From an uncultured Robinsoniella sp. (GTDB lineage: Bacteria; Bacillota; Clostridia; Lachnospirales; Lachnospiraceae), in NCBI GenBank assembly GCA_900540475.1, contig UQGG01000076.1, forward strand, positions 1 to 25,772: a stretch of DNA of 25,772 bases, read 5' to 3'. Both the position numbers and the translations under genes were made by a program. The stretch's first letter is position 1, and each line of letters opens with the position of its first letter. The notes beneath the pieces are model-generated. The model saw nothing but the letters and a program-made list of their open reading frames with translations, ran no database searches and was not told the origin of the DNA. Of the stretch, positions 8,042 to 19,300 are shown one piece after another.

Positions 8042-10276
8042 ATGAATATGATTAAAATCAGAGGATTGATTCAAAACAACCTGAAAAATATTGACCTGGA
8101 CATCCCCAAACATAAAATTGTCATTTTCACAGGGGTTTCCGGTTCCGGCAAGTCCAGTATTGTCTTCGATACCATTGCCGCAGAATCCAGCCGCCAGTTA
8201 AATGAGACATTTCCGGCATTCATAAAAGCCAAATTACCCCAGCACACCAAGCCAAATCTGCAAAGCATCGAGAATTTGTCGCCTTCTGTTATCGTAGACC
8301 AGTCTTCTTTAGGAGGGAATATCCGTTCAACGGTTGGTACCATCAGTGATTTATATACAGACCTGCGCGTCCTCTTTTCCCGCATCGGCACACCCCGCAT
8401 CTCAAATGCATCTCATTTTTCCTTCAATGATCCAAATGGTATGTGCCCGGAGTGTGCCGGCCTGGGACAGATCATCACCTTGGATCTGCACAAGATGATT
8501 GATTTTTCCAAATCTCTGAACGAAGGCTGCGTTATGGATTCTTCGTATGCTCCGGGCACCTGGTACTGGCGGCAGTATGCTGATTCTAATCTGTTTGACT
8601 TAAATAAACCGGTCAAAGACTACCGGGAAGAAGAATTAAACCTGTTACTTTACGGTTCCAGGACAAAGGACGGTGAAATGGTCAATCCCAAGGTAACCGG
8701 ACTGATTCCTAAATTCCAGCATCTGTATTTAAAACGTGACATGGGTGAAATGAGCAGTACCATGAAAAAGAAAGCCCGAGAATTCACTATGCAGCAGCCC
8801 TGTACGTGCTGTAAGGGTAAGCGTTTAAACCCAAAAGTGCTGGAATGTAAAATCTCCGGCTATTCCATTTCTGATCTGTGTGAGTTGGAACTGACCGACC
8901 TGGTTGAAGTAATAAGCGGGATACAGGATACAACCGTTTCATCCCTGCTCCAGTCTCTGAAAGCCGGGATTCAGCGGATGATTGCAATTGGACTGCCTTA
9001 TCTGCACCTGAACAGGCAAACCGATTCTCTATCGGGAGGAGAAGCCCAGCGATTAAAATTAGTCAGATATATGGGAAGCAGCCTCACCGATATGCTCTAT
9101 ATCTTTGATGAACCCAGTACCGGAATGCATGCCCATGATGTTAAAAAAATCAATCAGTTAATCTATGATTTAAAAGACCGCGGTAATACCGTAATCGTCG
9201 TGGAGCATGACAAAGATGTAATTAAAATAGCCGATGAAATCATTGATGTGGGCATGTACGCTGGAAGAAAAGGCGGCGAAATTGTCTTTCAGGGAAGTTA
9301 TGAGGAACTTCTGAATGCACAGACAGTAACTGCCGTATCATTGAAAGAAAAGGTTCCCATTAAAAGGAATGTGCGGCAGCCCGAAAATTATTACTCCATC
9401 CAGCACGCAGATATGAATAACCTGAAGAATGTCAGCGTTCGTATACCTGGGGGAGTCTTAAACGTGATAACCGGGGTTGCCGGGTCGGGGAAAAGCACTC
9501 TGATCTCAAAAGTATTTGCAGATAAATACAAAGAAGAATCCATTATTGTAAATCAAAAACCGGTATTTACCACTAACCGCTCCACACCTGCCACATTTTT
9601 AGGAATCTTCGATGATATCCGAAATTTATTTGCAAAGGAAAACAAAGTAGACAAAAGTTATTTAAGCTTCAACAGCCAGGGAGCTTGTGAAGTATGCAAC
9701 GGCAAAGGATTCACTGTGACAGAGCTGGTTCATATGTCGCCTGTGATTTCTACCTGTGAATCCTGCGGCGGAAGCCGATATAACGAGTATGCCCTTTCCC
9801 TTCGATATCGGAATAAAAGTATTCCGGACGTCCTGGCAATGAATATCGAAGAGGCACTCACATTCTTTGAAGCCCCCGGGATACGCAGAAAGCTCAGACA
9901 ATTAATCCTGGTCGGTCTGTCCTATATGACTTTAGGGCAGTCATTAACCACTTTATCAGGCGGCGAAATACAACGAATCAAATTAGCCCGGGCGCTGAAC
10001 AAAAAGGGAAAGATCTATATCTTAGATGAGCCTTCCACCGGACTGCACCCATCAGATATCACCCAGCTGATGCAGTTGTTTCAATCCCTGGTGGATCAGG
10101 GAAATACCCTTATTATCATTGAACATAATCTGGACGTGATCAGACAGGCTGACTGGATCATAGATATTGGTCCGTATGGGGGCAAAAATGGCGGCGAAGT
10201 AGTGTTCCAGGGCACGCCGCTTGAAATGGTTCGTTATGGTAAGACACTTACGGCAGCGAGCCTGCGGGAAGAATAA
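8042..10276 (+). CDS. UvrA-like ABC ATPase lacking the UvrB-binding region
   Basis: This is a DNA-associated double ABC ATPase of 744 residues. Half one has Walker A GVSGSGKS (31-38), a zinc module formed by CPECAGLG (135-142) and CTCCKGKRLN, signature LSGGEAQRL (330-338) and Walker B FDEPSTG (355-361). Half two has Walker A GVAGSGKST (478-486), CEVC/CESC (549-552, 572-575), LSGGEIQR (638-645) and LDEPSTGLH (661-669). All nucleotide motifs look intact. It is about 200 residues shorter than canonical UvrA (about 940). Only some 97 residues separate the first Walker A from the first CxxC, so the UvrB-binding insertion is missing. The start at 8042 is preferred over 8036 because AAGGAG is then 8 bases away. 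Such short UvrA relatives (UvrA2 or DrrC types) are linked to tolerance of DNA-binding drugs, which suits the neighbouring BmrR-like gene. Confidence 0.9.
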   Translation: MNMIKIRGLIQNNLKNIDLDIPKHKIVIFTGVSGSGKSSIVFDTIAAESSRQLNETFPAFIKAKLPQHTKPNLQSIENLSPSVIVDQSSLGGNIRSTVGTISDLYTDLRVLFSRIGTPRISNASHFSFNDPNGMCPECAGLGQIITLDLHKMIDFSKSLNEGCVMDSSYAPGTWYWRQYADSNLFDLNKPVKDYREEELNLLLYGSRTKDGEMVNPKVTGLIPKFQHLYLKRDMGEMSSTMKKKAREFTMQQPCTCCKGKRLNPKVLECKISGYSISDLCELELTDLVEVISGIQDTTVSSLLQSLKAGIQRMIAIGLPYLHLNRQTDSLSGGEAQRLKLVRYMGSSLTDMLYIFDEPSTGMHAHDVKKINQLIYDLKDRGNTVIVVEHDKDVIKIADEIIDVGMYAGRKGGEIVFQGSYEELLNAQTVTAVSLKEKVPIKRNVRQPENYYSIQHADMNNLKNVSVRIPGGVLNVITGVAGSGKSTLISKVFADKYKEESIIVNQKPVFTTNRSTPATFLGIFDDIRNLFAKENKVDKSYLSFNSQGACEVCNGKGFTVTELVHMSPVISTCESCGGSRYNEYALSLRYRNKSIPDVLAMNIEEALTFFEAPGIRRKLRQLILVGLSYMTLGQSLTTLSGGEIQRIKLARALNKKGKIYILDEPSTGLHPSDITQLMQLFQSLVDQGNTLIIIEHNLDVIRQADWIIDIGPYGGKNGGEVVFQGTPLEMVRYGKTLTAASLREE

Positions 10277-10301
10277 TTGTAGAACGAGATATGGCTGTAA
10301 T

Positions 10302-10348
10302 ACTCCAAATAAGGCTACATTGCAGACTATGTAACCTGAATTTGGAGT
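10302..10348. terminator. Hairpin between convergent genes, probable bidirectional terminator
   Basis: ACTCCAAAT (10302-10310) pairs with ATTTGGAGT (10340-10348), and the inner AGGCTACAT pairs with ATGTAACCT except for one base. It fills the 98-base gap between the stop codons of the plus-strand UvrA-like gene and the minus-strand glycosidase. The U tracts on both sides are short, so termination is probable but not certain. Confidence 0.6.
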
Positions 10349-10374
10349 AAAATACCCTATGCCGAGGAAGAACA

Positions 10375-13300
10375 CTACTGGTTGCTCTTTGGGGGATAAA
10401 TCGGTATCAGCTTATGCTTCTCATAATCAAAATACGTGCCATCCAGCATATTTGCCAATGTATTGATTCTTACAATATCTATGGTATTTTCCCCATTTTT
10501 CAGGAATAACCGTTTGCATTCCCACTGGTATGGTGTATATGCCCTGACTCCAAGACTATGTCCATTTATCTTTACTTCCAGACATTCCAGGCATGTATTT
10601 TTAAAATCAAAATCTAAGAGAAAAGTTTCTGGCATTTCCTGTTTTATAAAACAAACCTTTTTGGTAAAAGTAAGAATTCCGCTGTAATATGGAAAACCTT
10701 CTGTAAAGCAAATAGAAAAATGGGCTGTTTCCGGCTTTTTAATCAATTCCCTCCGTTCGTTGACCCCAAAATCACCGGTCAGATACAAAGGATCGCGAAT
10801 TCCGTCCGATTCCCTTCCAGCTGCGATATCCACTGAAATTGTATTTTTACCCAGAGCCACCCACCGGGTAATTTCACAGATTCTGTTATTCTGATCATTG
10901 ATAAAAACCCTTTTGAAATCCGCTTTCCGGATCTCTATTCCATTGATAGATATCACATACTCACCGGTAATAGTCCGTTTATCCAATAAAAGAGAGAGGG
11001 ATTCCGGTAATTCCTTTATCTGAAAAACCGTCCGATAAAAAACATTTACCGGATATTGGATATGCGCCTGCTTAGGCGTCCCAAAATCACTTTCAAATCG
11101 AAACTGTTCTGCTTTTAATACCGGTTGTTCCGCACATTGCTCTATAAATGTCTTCACCTCCGTATCTGTCCAGTAAACCTGATCAAGAGACATCTGAAAC
11201 TGCTCAAATCTCAGAATATTACCCCCGGATATTTCTACCAGCATAGGCTCCTGCGTGCCAATAGTTATTCTTTGTAAGTGGGATGGCAATACAGCTTCTC
11301 TATACCCAACCGACGTAAAACAGATACACTTACTTTCAAGGGGTGCAAATTCCAGAGATAATACGTCATCTATAATACCAAGCAGATTCTTTTCCCCAGT
11401 GTCCAGGCAATACTGTTCCACAGCAAAGCGCTGATCCTTCCTTTTGCTTTTGATTGCAGCTTCCACATAATGCAATCCCTGGTTTGCAACCAGTGCATAG
11501 ACATTGCCTTTATCGTCCACACGAAAAGAGGTTATAAATTCTTTTCTGAAATCTTCCTTCAGACAAATCTCAAATGGCTCATCTGCCACTTTTTTGCAGC
11601 ATCTAATCATAGCCTCTTCCATGCCCGCTTCCTTAAATGCACTTTCAGACTGCAGAAAGGTTACTTGCTCCGGATATTCTGTTACTAGTAACTCCCATTT
11701 TGATTTCATCTCTTCATCTGAAATCTCCATATCCAGAGACTTGTCCGGAAGCCTTCCAAGAAACAAAAGCTGCCCTCCCCCCACAATAAACTCCCTCAGC
11801 TTCTTGAACGCTTCCCTTTCATAGAAAAACGCCGGAGGTATAATTACCAGCCCATAAGATGCCCTTCCCATTTCCAATCTGCCATTTTTCACTTCAAATT
11901 GCGGAAGCATCTCCGAGTCAAGATGATCGTACTGAAGCTGATTTAACAAGATAGTCTTCGTGATATACACCCAGTCTTCCCTTATCTGATCACATAGCTT
12001 CTCTTCCTCGGGGTCTTCTCCCTCATATGGAAAGCCCTGGAACGGATCACCCAGAAGGGACCACAGCGTTGGCGCCGGATCCAGAACAGCAATGGAGCAG
12101 GTCGCTTTTGATGCTGACACAAATACAGACATTCGCCCTACATAATCTGCCAGCCGACGGTATTCCTTCCAGTAAGGATTCTGAAGAAACTGAGATGGGG
12201 GTGCGTCGTGTTTAGCAATAGAATCAATGGTATAATAAAAAGCATGGAAATTAAACATATTGATACCGCTGCAACCTAATCTGTCAATCATCCATTTCGC
12301 ATCCTGCATGGTCATGGTCCAGCCTACACTATGAAAACTTTCAATTAAAGCCTGATTCCGATCCAGCTGTTTTGCAAGAGAACCAACTGCATTTGCACTG
12401 TAGCGAAAATGACGCAGATATTTATTATAAATCCATTCCAGACTTTTACCCGCTTTTTCATGAGCCGTGTCTCCACCCGGAATTGTACTGTAACGCTGTG
12501 TTGACAATCTCATAAAAGGAACTTCTGCAGCGTAGGAGAGCCGGTGTGCCTGACACCAGTCCGCCACCTGTTTGTGATAGCTTTCCACAAAAATCTGATG
12601 AATTACATCATACAAATCATAACGGATTTTATAAACATTTTCCCAGGTATTGTCATGCAGAGCCGGCAAATTGTCCAACAGGGAATACCCTTTTCTCTTT
12701 TCAAACTCCTCCGGTACCCTTCTGGACCATGGGATGGGACTTAACATCCCTACTTCATCAGAAAACATACCCATCACGGTGCTCCCAAAACGGTTTCCAA
12801 TCTGTTTTGCATATTTTTCATGAGTAGTTTCCAAAAAAGTACGGACTGCCTGCGGGTTGCAGGGATCAAAAAATCCTCCGTAATATTTAAAATCCCCCAG
12901 TGCTGCCTGTGCGTAAATTTCAACCTTCCAATGTCCCTCAGGCAGTGTTGCCACCAGTACTTCTTTAGGACCGTACGTAAAGAACCTTTTATTGTTATAT
13001 GCTGTCAGTCCTGTTTTCTGGTAAATTTCTGTCTGCTGGAGATTCCCGATATTTTCCTTTAAGTCAATACGCCGGGACAGATCACAGAGTCCATCCACAA
13101 CCGGAACTGCAGCTGCATAAAGAATTTCTTCAAATTCCATTTCTCTGGTGAATTCTATCCCACCTTCCACTTGGAATGCATAGTGATGTAGAACCATATG
13201 CCCAGCTTCCGGGTGACGGAGCAATACTTCACCTCCGCTCATGCCCGAAGGATACGGATATTCATCATATAACCAGCTTTCCAAACCATTCTCGTCTGCT

Positions 13301-13518
13301 TTCTGGCAAGCAAATTCAATCAATTCGAACCACTTTTTGGAAAGGTAAGGCACTGTCTGTCCCTGCCTTGGGCAGATGAACATTCCGCCCAGCCCCTTAT
13401 CCGCCATCTCTTCGATTTGATGCTCTATTTCTTCTACCGTTATATCACCGTTCCAGAACCAGAAAGGGTGGATTCGATTCTCCCTGGGTGGATTGCGAAA
13501 CGCATCTTCCCAACTCAT
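10375..13518 (-). CDS. Large glycoside hydrolase, GH106-like (putative alpha-L-rhamnosidase)
   Basis: This is a putative intracellular glycosidase of 1047 residues with no signal peptide. The N-terminal part carries the pattern of GH106-like enzymes: PFWFWNG (18-24), GLGGMFICPRQG and LYDEYPYPSGMSGG, then MGMFSDEVG with the acidic pair D254/E255, a possible active-site element. The middle continues as a barrel-like region. The C-terminal 150 residues resemble a beta-sandwich sugar-binding domain (EVKINGHSLGVRAYTPYQWE). The frame begins at a GTG at 13527, but the ATG at 13518 is chosen: it overlaps the stop codon of the preceding GH4 gene as ATGA, indicating translational coupling, and has GGAAG about 10 bases upstream. 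It is the last gene of the importer operon, so its product probably trims the imported oligosaccharide. The family call rests on recalled motifs, and another rhamnosidase-like or uncharacterised glycosidase family is possible. Confidence 0.7.
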   Translation of the reverse strand: MSWEDAFRNPPRENRIHPFWFWNGDITVEEIEHQIEEMADKGLGGMFICPRQGQTVPYLSKKWFELIEFACQKADENGLESWLYDEYPYPSGMSGGEVLLRHPEAGHMVLHHYAFQVEGGIEFTREMEFEEILYAAAVPVVDGLCDLSRRIDLKENIGNLQQTEIYQKTGLTAYNNKRFFTYGPKEVLVATLPEGHWKVEIYAQAALGDFKYYGGFFDPCNPQAVRTFLETTHEKYAKQIGNRFGSTVMGMFSDEVGMLSPIPWSRRVPEEFEKRKGYSLLDNLPALHDNTWENVYKIRYDLYDVIHQIFVESYHKQVADWCQAHRLSYAAEVPFMRLSTQRYSTIPGGDTAHEKAGKSLEWIYNKYLRHFRYSANAVGSLAKQLDRNQALIESFHSVGWTMTMQDAKWMIDRLGCSGINMFNFHAFYYTIDSIAKHDAPPSQFLQNPYWKEYRRLADYVGRMSVFVSASKATCSIAVLDPAPTLWSLLGDPFQGFPYEGEDPEEEKLCDQIREDWVYITKTILLNQLQYDHLDSEMLPQFEVKNGRLEMGRASYGLVIIPPAFFYEREAFKKLREFIVGGGQLLFLGRLPDKSLDMEISDEEMKSKWELLVTEYPEQVTFLQSESAFKEAGMEEAMIRCCKKVADEPFEICLKEDFRKEFITSFRVDDKGNVYALVANQGLHYVEAAIKSKRKDQRFAVEQYCLDTGEKNLLGIIDDVLSLEFAPLESKCICFTSVGYREAVLPSHLQRITIGTQEPMLVEISGGNILRFEQFQMSLDQVYWTDTEVKTFIEQCAEQPVLKAEQFRFESDFGTPKQAHIQYPVNVFYRTVFQIKELPESLSLLLDKRTITGEYVISINGIEIRKADFKRVFINDQNNRICEITRWVALGKNTISVDIAAGRESDGIRDPLYLTGDFGVNERRELIKKPETAHFSICFTEGFPYYSGILTFTKKVCFIKQEMPETFLLDFDFKNTCLECLEVKINGHSLGVRAYTPYQWECKRLFLKNGENTIDIVRINTLANMLDGTYFDYEKHKLIPIYPPKSNQ

Positions 13519-14918
13519 ATCTGCCACGCTTCCGGTAAATACTTACTGGTATTTCGAAGCATTTCATCTATCAGGGATTCTGTCTGTTCCCCGGAAATCC
13601 GCCCATGTATCAGGGGATCGTGCAGAAATGCCTCTTTTAATAATTGCCTGTCACAGTTAAGCGCAGCTTTTAACGTGCGCTCATGGTTTTCCACATGAGG
13701 CATTATCAATTCACGAATATTACCGGGAAGCTTTCCGGCATACAGCGGCTTAATGGAATCTCTTTCAAACAGAGCATTTGTTTCTACCACTGCATCTGCC
13801 GGAAGATTTTTAATCTGTCCTGCATTATTGGTAATATTGACATTGCTTACCACTCTGGTAAGACCGCACAGTGCCTTAATTAAGGCGATCCCTTCTTCAC
13901 CGGAATCCTCCAGTTTCATTTTTTCCTTACCCGATACCAGACGCCTGCTCTTTTGCAGACGCTCTTCTAAATCCTGCTTTCTCCATTCCACCGTTGTTAG
14001 ACCGAATTTCCAATGTGCCGCAGTTTCCGGATCTTTTAAGTAGTGGCCGCTTGGTAAAAATTCCGCCAGATGACGATCTCCCGCTGCAGCAATCAGACCA
14101 TATTTGCAAAACAGGTCAAACTTTACCCGGTGTGCGCAGTTGAAGGTAGAATTCGCCCAGTTTTTATCATTTTCCTCGTATCCTTCTTCAAAATGGCTTT
14201 TCACATAATCCCGGTAAACAGGCATCAGATCCATCCCCTCATAAGAAGCCTGGTCAAACCAGGTAAAATGATTAATTCCAAGTACATTTACATGGATATC
14301 ACTGCGGCTGATCCCGGTCATTTCAGTGGTTTCCTCCAGAATCCCCTTTATTATTTTCTGTGTGCCGAATACCTCATGGCAGCATCCAAATGCTTTTATT
14401 TCCGGAAACACATGATATAAAGTCTTCACACAGACGCTCATAGGATTGGTATAGTTGATAACCCATGCCTCGGGCGCATACATTTTTATTCCCTGGGCAA
14501 TCTCTGCAAACATTGGAATTGTGCGCATTGCCCGGATCATCCCTCCCGGACCTGCCGTATCTCCTACCGATTGATAAATACCGTATTTTTCCGGCGCATG
14601 GACATCCGACTGCATTTCTGCAAAGGTTCCCGGCAAAATAGAAATAATAATAAAATCACTTCCTGTCAACGCATCTCTCAGGCTGTCTGCAACCTCGTAG
14701 TTCCATTTACCCGGCGTATCTGCTCTTGCAGTGAGCGCATCACCGATTACCTTATTGTGACGGGCAGCTTCCTGATCAATATCATACAGGCACACGGTAC
14801 CTCCAAGTGCTTCTTCTTTTGCCAGATCCCCCATAAATACCCAAGCCCAGCCTCTGGAGCCTCCGCCAATATAAGTAATTTTCATATCTTTTATTTTATG
14901 GTCTGAATACTTCATCAT
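13515..14918 (-). CDS. GH4 family glycosidase (NAD- and metal-dependent)
   Basis: This is a cytoplasmic glycosidase of 467 residues in family GH4, which cleaves by NAD-assisted oxidation and elimination rather than ordinary hydrolysis and needs a divalent metal. The Rossmann nucleotide loop is seen as YIGGGSRGW (16-24), followed by the NAD-site NYTNP (155-159), the metal-binding motif C180-H181-E182-V183 in FGCCHEVFG and GINHFTW (214-220). CHxV-type motifs are associated with non-phosphorylated substrates (alpha-glucosidase, alpha-galactosidase or galacturonidase groups), which matches uptake by an ABC importer rather than a phosphotransferase system. The exact sugar is not resolved. The gene follows the binding-protein gene across a 104-base gap with a hairpin and overlaps the start of the GH106-like gene by four bases. 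The start at 14918 has AGGACAGGAAACG before it; 14915 is nearly as good. Confidence 0.9.
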   Translation of the reverse strand: MMKYSDHKIKDMKITYIGGGSRGWAWVFMGDLAKEEALGGTVCLYDIDQEAARHNKVIGDALTARADTPGKWNYEVADSLRDALTGSDFIIISILPGTFAEMQSDVHAPEKYGIYQSVGDTAGPGGMIRAMRTIPMFAEIAQGIKMYAPEAWVINYTNPMSVCVKTLYHVFPEIKAFGCCHEVFGTQKIIKGILEETTEMTGISRSDIHVNVLGINHFTWFDQASYEGMDLMPVYRDYVKSHFEEGYEENDKNWANSTFNCAHRVKFDLFCKYGLIAAAGDRHLAEFLPSGHYLKDPETAAHWKFGLTTVEWRKQDLEERLQKSRRLVSGKEKMKLEDSGEEGIALIKALCGLTRVVSNVNITNNAGQIKNLPADAVVETNALFERDSIKPLYAGKLPGNIRELIMPHVENHERTLKAALNCDRQLLKEAFLHDPLIHGRISGEQTESLIDEMLRNTSKYLPEAWQI

Positions 14919-14946
14919 CGTTTCCTGTCCTTTCCTGTTTCAGAAA

Positions 14947-14979
14947 GGGCATTGTAAACTCCTCTATGTTACAATGCCC
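14947..14979 (-). terminator. Perfect 11-bp hairpin between binding-protein and GH4 genes
   Basis: GGGCATTGTAA (14947-14957) pairs exactly with TTACAATGCCC (14969-14979) around an 11-base loop. In the transcript it follows the binding-protein stop codon and is followed by only a short U run. It probably acts as a partial terminator or 3'-end stabiliser, giving more binding protein than enzymes. Confidence 0.65.
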
Positions 14980-15022
14980 GTCTTAATTAAATGCCTATGC
15001 CACAGCCTGTTGGGAAATTCCT

Positions 15023-16399
15023 TTATTTGTTTTTGACATTGGTATCATATTCTGCTTTTAACTGAGTCATCTGATCTGCCCAGTCATCCAGGAATTCCTG
15101 AGCTCCGGTATTACCCAGCAGTACATTCTGAAAGCCTTCCACCAGAACGTTCTGATGCAGATCATAATAACCGATTATGTTAATTGGCAGCGTTGCGAGT
15201 TCCGTCTTTTCATCTAACAAAGCATCCGCAGCCTCTTTAATCGGTGCCGCTTTTGCTACCCAGTCATCCTCCAGCGCTTCTTTATTACACGGAACCTGTC
15301 CGATTTTCTCATTGAATTTACTGCTTCCATTCTTTTCACACAAAAAGCTGATAAACTTAAACGCTTCCTCCGGATGTTTGGAATTGTTGAAAATAGAGAC
15401 TCCCATACAGCCATTAGATACAATTACTTTTGTATCTTTCTTTGAATTTAATGTTACTAATGAGTCAAAATTTTCTTCGCCTAATGTATCTCTGTGCAGT
15501 CCATAAGATCCCAGGTTGTGAAAGATCATTGCTGCCGATCCGGAGTCAAAAGCGGAAATCATTTCCGTAGCACCATTGGTTATATCACTCTCCGGTGTAT
15601 AAACATTATAAATCTTAGCAAAGCTGTCTAAGAACTGCACATGTGCAGGATCGTTGACAGTGGATTTCCCTTCCTCATCAAACATCTGGGTGATTCCGGA
15701 ATACTGGTACATCATCTGCTCAAACTGCTGTGAATTGCCGGCACCTCCCCGTAGAGAGAACCCGTAAATCCCCTGCTCTTTATTTGTTGCCTTTTCCGCT
15801 GCTGTAATTATTTCATCCCAGTCCTTTGGAGCTTCTATTCCTGCTTCCTTTAAAATATTAGTATTATACCAGACAGCCGGAATAGTAACCGTTTGAGCAA
15901 GCCCGTAAGTTTTTCCGTCGGGAGCCATATTCTGGATACTCTCCTGGAATACCGCCAGCTGCTGGTCTGCATCCGTCCAGCCTGCCAGATAATCATCCAG
16001 AGGTACCAGAGCATTTTGTATAATAAAATCGCTCATCCAATACTGGGATACAATACCGCAGTCCGGTGCGGTTCCTCCCTGTATTGCCACATCATATTTG
16101 GATTTTGCCTGATCGGCCGGAACGGGAACAAAATTCACTTTAATATTCGGATTTTCTGCTTCGAATTCCGCGATAATCTGCTTAAAGATTTCCGTACGAA
16201 CCGTATCAGCATTATTATCCCAGAAAGAGATTTTCACTTTTCCGCCTGCTGAATTGGATTTCCCTGCATCCGATTCACTACTTTCTGAAACTTTTGCAGT
16301 GGTATCTGCTGAATCCTCTGATTTTGTACTGCATCCTGCAAGCAGGACTGCTGCCATAGTGCAGCTTAAAAGTAAAGCCGTAATTATTCTTTTTTTCAT
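15023..16399 (-). CDS. ABC sugar transporter solute-binding lipoprotein (CUT1)
   Basis: This is an extracellular sugar-binding lipoprotein of 458 residues. The signal peptide ends in lipobox L-A-G-C with cysteine 23, followed by a Ser/Asp/Thr-rich linker. The mature part begins with KISFWDNNADTVRTEIFKQIIAEFEAENPNI-like family-1 binding-protein sequence and holds typical APDCGIVSQYW and AFKFISF elements. It differs in size and sequence from the LplA-like protein at the left end and belongs to the MalE/UgpB/MsmE group. It is the third gene after two permeases. AGGAG lies about 9 bases before the ATG. The ligand is probably the oligosaccharide cut by the GH4 and GH106-like enzymes downstream. 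Confidence 0.93.
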   Translation of the reverse strand: MKKRIITALLLSCTMAAVLLAGCSTKSEDSADTTAKVSESSESDAGKSNSAGGKVKISFWDNNADTVRTEIFKQIIAEFEAENPNIKVNFVPVPADQAKSKYDVAIQGGTAPDCGIVSQYWMSDFIIQNALVPLDDYLAGWTDADQQLAVFQESIQNMAPDGKTYGLAQTVTIPAVWYNTNILKEAGIEAPKDWDEIITAAEKATNKEQGIYGFSLRGGAGNSQQFEQMMYQYSGITQMFDEEGKSTVNDPAHVQFLDSFAKIYNVYTPESDITNGATEMISAFDSGSAAMIFHNLGSYGLHRDTLGEENFDSLVTLNSKKDTKVIVSNGCMGVSIFNNSKHPEEAFKFISFLCEKNGSSKFNEKIGQVPCNKEALEDDWVAKAAPIKEAADALLDEKTELATLPINIIGYYDLHQNVLVEGFQNVLLGNTGAQEFLDDWADQMTQLKAEYDTNVKNK

Positions 16400-19300
16400 T
16401 TTCCCTATCTCCTACACCATCTTTATTTTTTTTGTGATACTCAGCCTTTTACAGCGCCAGCACTTAACCCATTTACCAGATATTTCTGAAGGTAAGCAAA
16501 TAAGCCTACCGGTATGGACATGGCAATTAAGGCACCTGCCGCCATAGCCCCATATTTCACACTGTACTCTCCCTGCATCATTTTCAATCCGATTGGCACC
16601 GTATATTTTACCGGATCATTTAAGAACATCAGGCCAAATAAAAACTCGTTCCAGCATCCGATAAATGCAAAAGCCGCTACGGTCACGATGCCCGGAACCA
16701 GCATAGGGAGCACCACTTTAAATACCCCCTGTGCCCTGCTGCATCCATCAATTTGTGCCGCTTCTTCCAGAGCTATTGGCACCCCCTCAACAAACCCTTT
16801 CATCAAAATACAGTTAAATGGTATCTGAAATGTAACATTTACAATTATCAGGGATAAATGACTCCCCACCAGATGTACACGATTAAATATATTAAACAGC
16901 GGCACAAGCAGCACTGCTGCAGGAATAAACTGTATAGCCAGAAGAAGACCCAAAAAAGCCATTTTCCCTTTGAATTTATACCTGGTCAATGCATAACCGA
17001 CCATAGTTGCGATTACCACAATAAACAGCACAGAGATCACACTGATTTTCAAACTGTTTAAAAAATAAATATCAAATCCGGCATTCTTCCATGCCTCAAC
17101 AAAATTTGCGATCGTTGCGTTAGAAGGCAGGTATTCGACCGGAAATTTCAGTATATCTTTTTCATTTTTCAGAGATGTGACGATTGCCCAGAAAATCGGA
17201 AAAATAACAAATATATTAATCAGTACCAGGGGAAGCCAGCGTAAAAATAAAATGGTACTCTTTTTCTCTTTCATTTGTCAATCCTCCTCCTTTCCAAACC
17301 CGGATGCTTTGATATAAACAATTGCCACTACTGCCAGCAGGGCAAAGCTGACAACGGAAATGGCGGATCCATATCCATAATTATTTGTTTTAATCGCCTG
17401 GTTGGCAATCAGCATACTAATCGTGGTTGTCTTACCCACAGGCCCGCCGCCTGTAAGGCTGTATATTAAATCCACACTATTGAATTCCCAGATCGTACGA
17501 AGCAATGTCGTGAGCACAATTGTGTTTTTCAGCATGGGTAGTGTTACATAAAAAAATGTCTTAATCCGGTTGCTGCCGTCTACTCTTGCTGCTTCATAGA
17601 CTTCTCCGGGAAGTCCCTGCATGGCAGCCAGAATACTGATTGCAAAAAATGGGATCCCCCTCCAGAGTTCTGCTGCTGCCACAGATCCAAACACCAGATT
17701 TGTATCTGCCAGCCATGCAACATTTTCTTTAATAAACCCAAGTCTCATCAGGATATCATTCAGTACACCAAAGTGCTGGTTGAAAATCAGACTGAAGAGT
17801 ACAGCGGTCAGTACACCTGACATTGCCCATGGCACAAACGTCAAAGCCCGAAAGATTCCCCGGCCTTTAAATTTCTGATTTAAAATAAGTGCCACAACCA
17901 TACCAAAAAACAATTGCAGACCTACCTCTGCAACCACCCATTTCACGGATACTCCCAATGCGGTATAGAACTCTTTATTTGTAAAAATACGAATGAAATT
18001 ATCAAATCCTACAAAACCATTCATGTAAGGTTTTGTGGGGTTATAATTTTGAAATGCCAGATAAAAAACTTTTCCAAGGGGATAAATTAATACAAAAGCG
18101 ATAAGACAGACCGCCGGTAATATTAACAGATAAGGGGTCCAATCTACCTTTTTCTTTCTTAAATTTTCCATTTCTGCACCCTCTGCAGTCCAGCAGGTTT
18201 TGCCTGCTATACTGCCGCAAATAAACAGGTTGAAAATAACTGCGTAGCTTCCTTTCGATTATATTTTTTCAACCCCACTCTATTAATTTTCAGTAGAGCA
18301 TATCGATTAATGTTTTGCCCTGCCGGCCAGCATTTTTAAACATGCTCTAATTTAAACACACATTGTCATATTCGTAAATTCGATAAATTTAGATCATATT
18401 ATAATATCTTTGTGACTTTGCTTTTTACATCTAAAAATATTTTAAATATATTGACAATGCATAAATCAGCCTCTATGATTAATCTAAAATTAATTTATAA
18501 AGTATGTTATAACTATACTCTGTAGTACCAGAATGGAGGCCCTGCTATGAATCGTCTGCTATCCAGATTTTCCCTTCGTTTCGTTATTATTATATTCTGC
18601 CTGCCTTTTTTAATTTTGCTGACCATTACCTGTATGGTCTTTTATCAGACAGGTACCAGCCGTTTTTCCAAAATGATGGATAAAAATACAAGTACACTGA
18701 TTGCACAGACGCGGGATTCTATTAATGGCAGCCTGGAAAATGTATACTATCTTTCAAACTCACTGACTTCTTCCCATACATTTTATAAAATCCACGACAA
18801 TATCGGGAATAATAAACCCCCGATAACCCCTGAAAAATACCTGGAGTTTTCCAAAAGCCTGCGCAGTTTTCTTGAACATAATCCCACCCTGATTGACTCC
18901 ATCGGCGTTTATTTTTCTGATAATTCCGTAAATTTATATCTTTCCAATAAGATAAACTGTGTAATGCAGCCTGCTTTTCAGTACCAGGATTATAATGATC
19001 GTTGTACTCCCTTCCAGCTAAACTGGCTCACTTCCAAAGAATTTTATCCTTACGCCGCAAATTCCCAGAATGAAGCGCCCAGCTACAGTCTCATAGAACT
19101 ATTAGGCAGTCCGGCAACTGACCTGCAGGGTTTCTTTCTCATTGGAATCAATGACCGTCTGTTTACGGATCAGATTAAGAACTGCCGCCTCACGGAAAAC
19201 AGCAGCGTAACGATCCTGCAGGACGGAAATCTCGTCTATCGGGATGCAGCCGTTTTTGGAAATAATACACTGGGCAGTCTGTCAGAGAAAGAACTGCTGC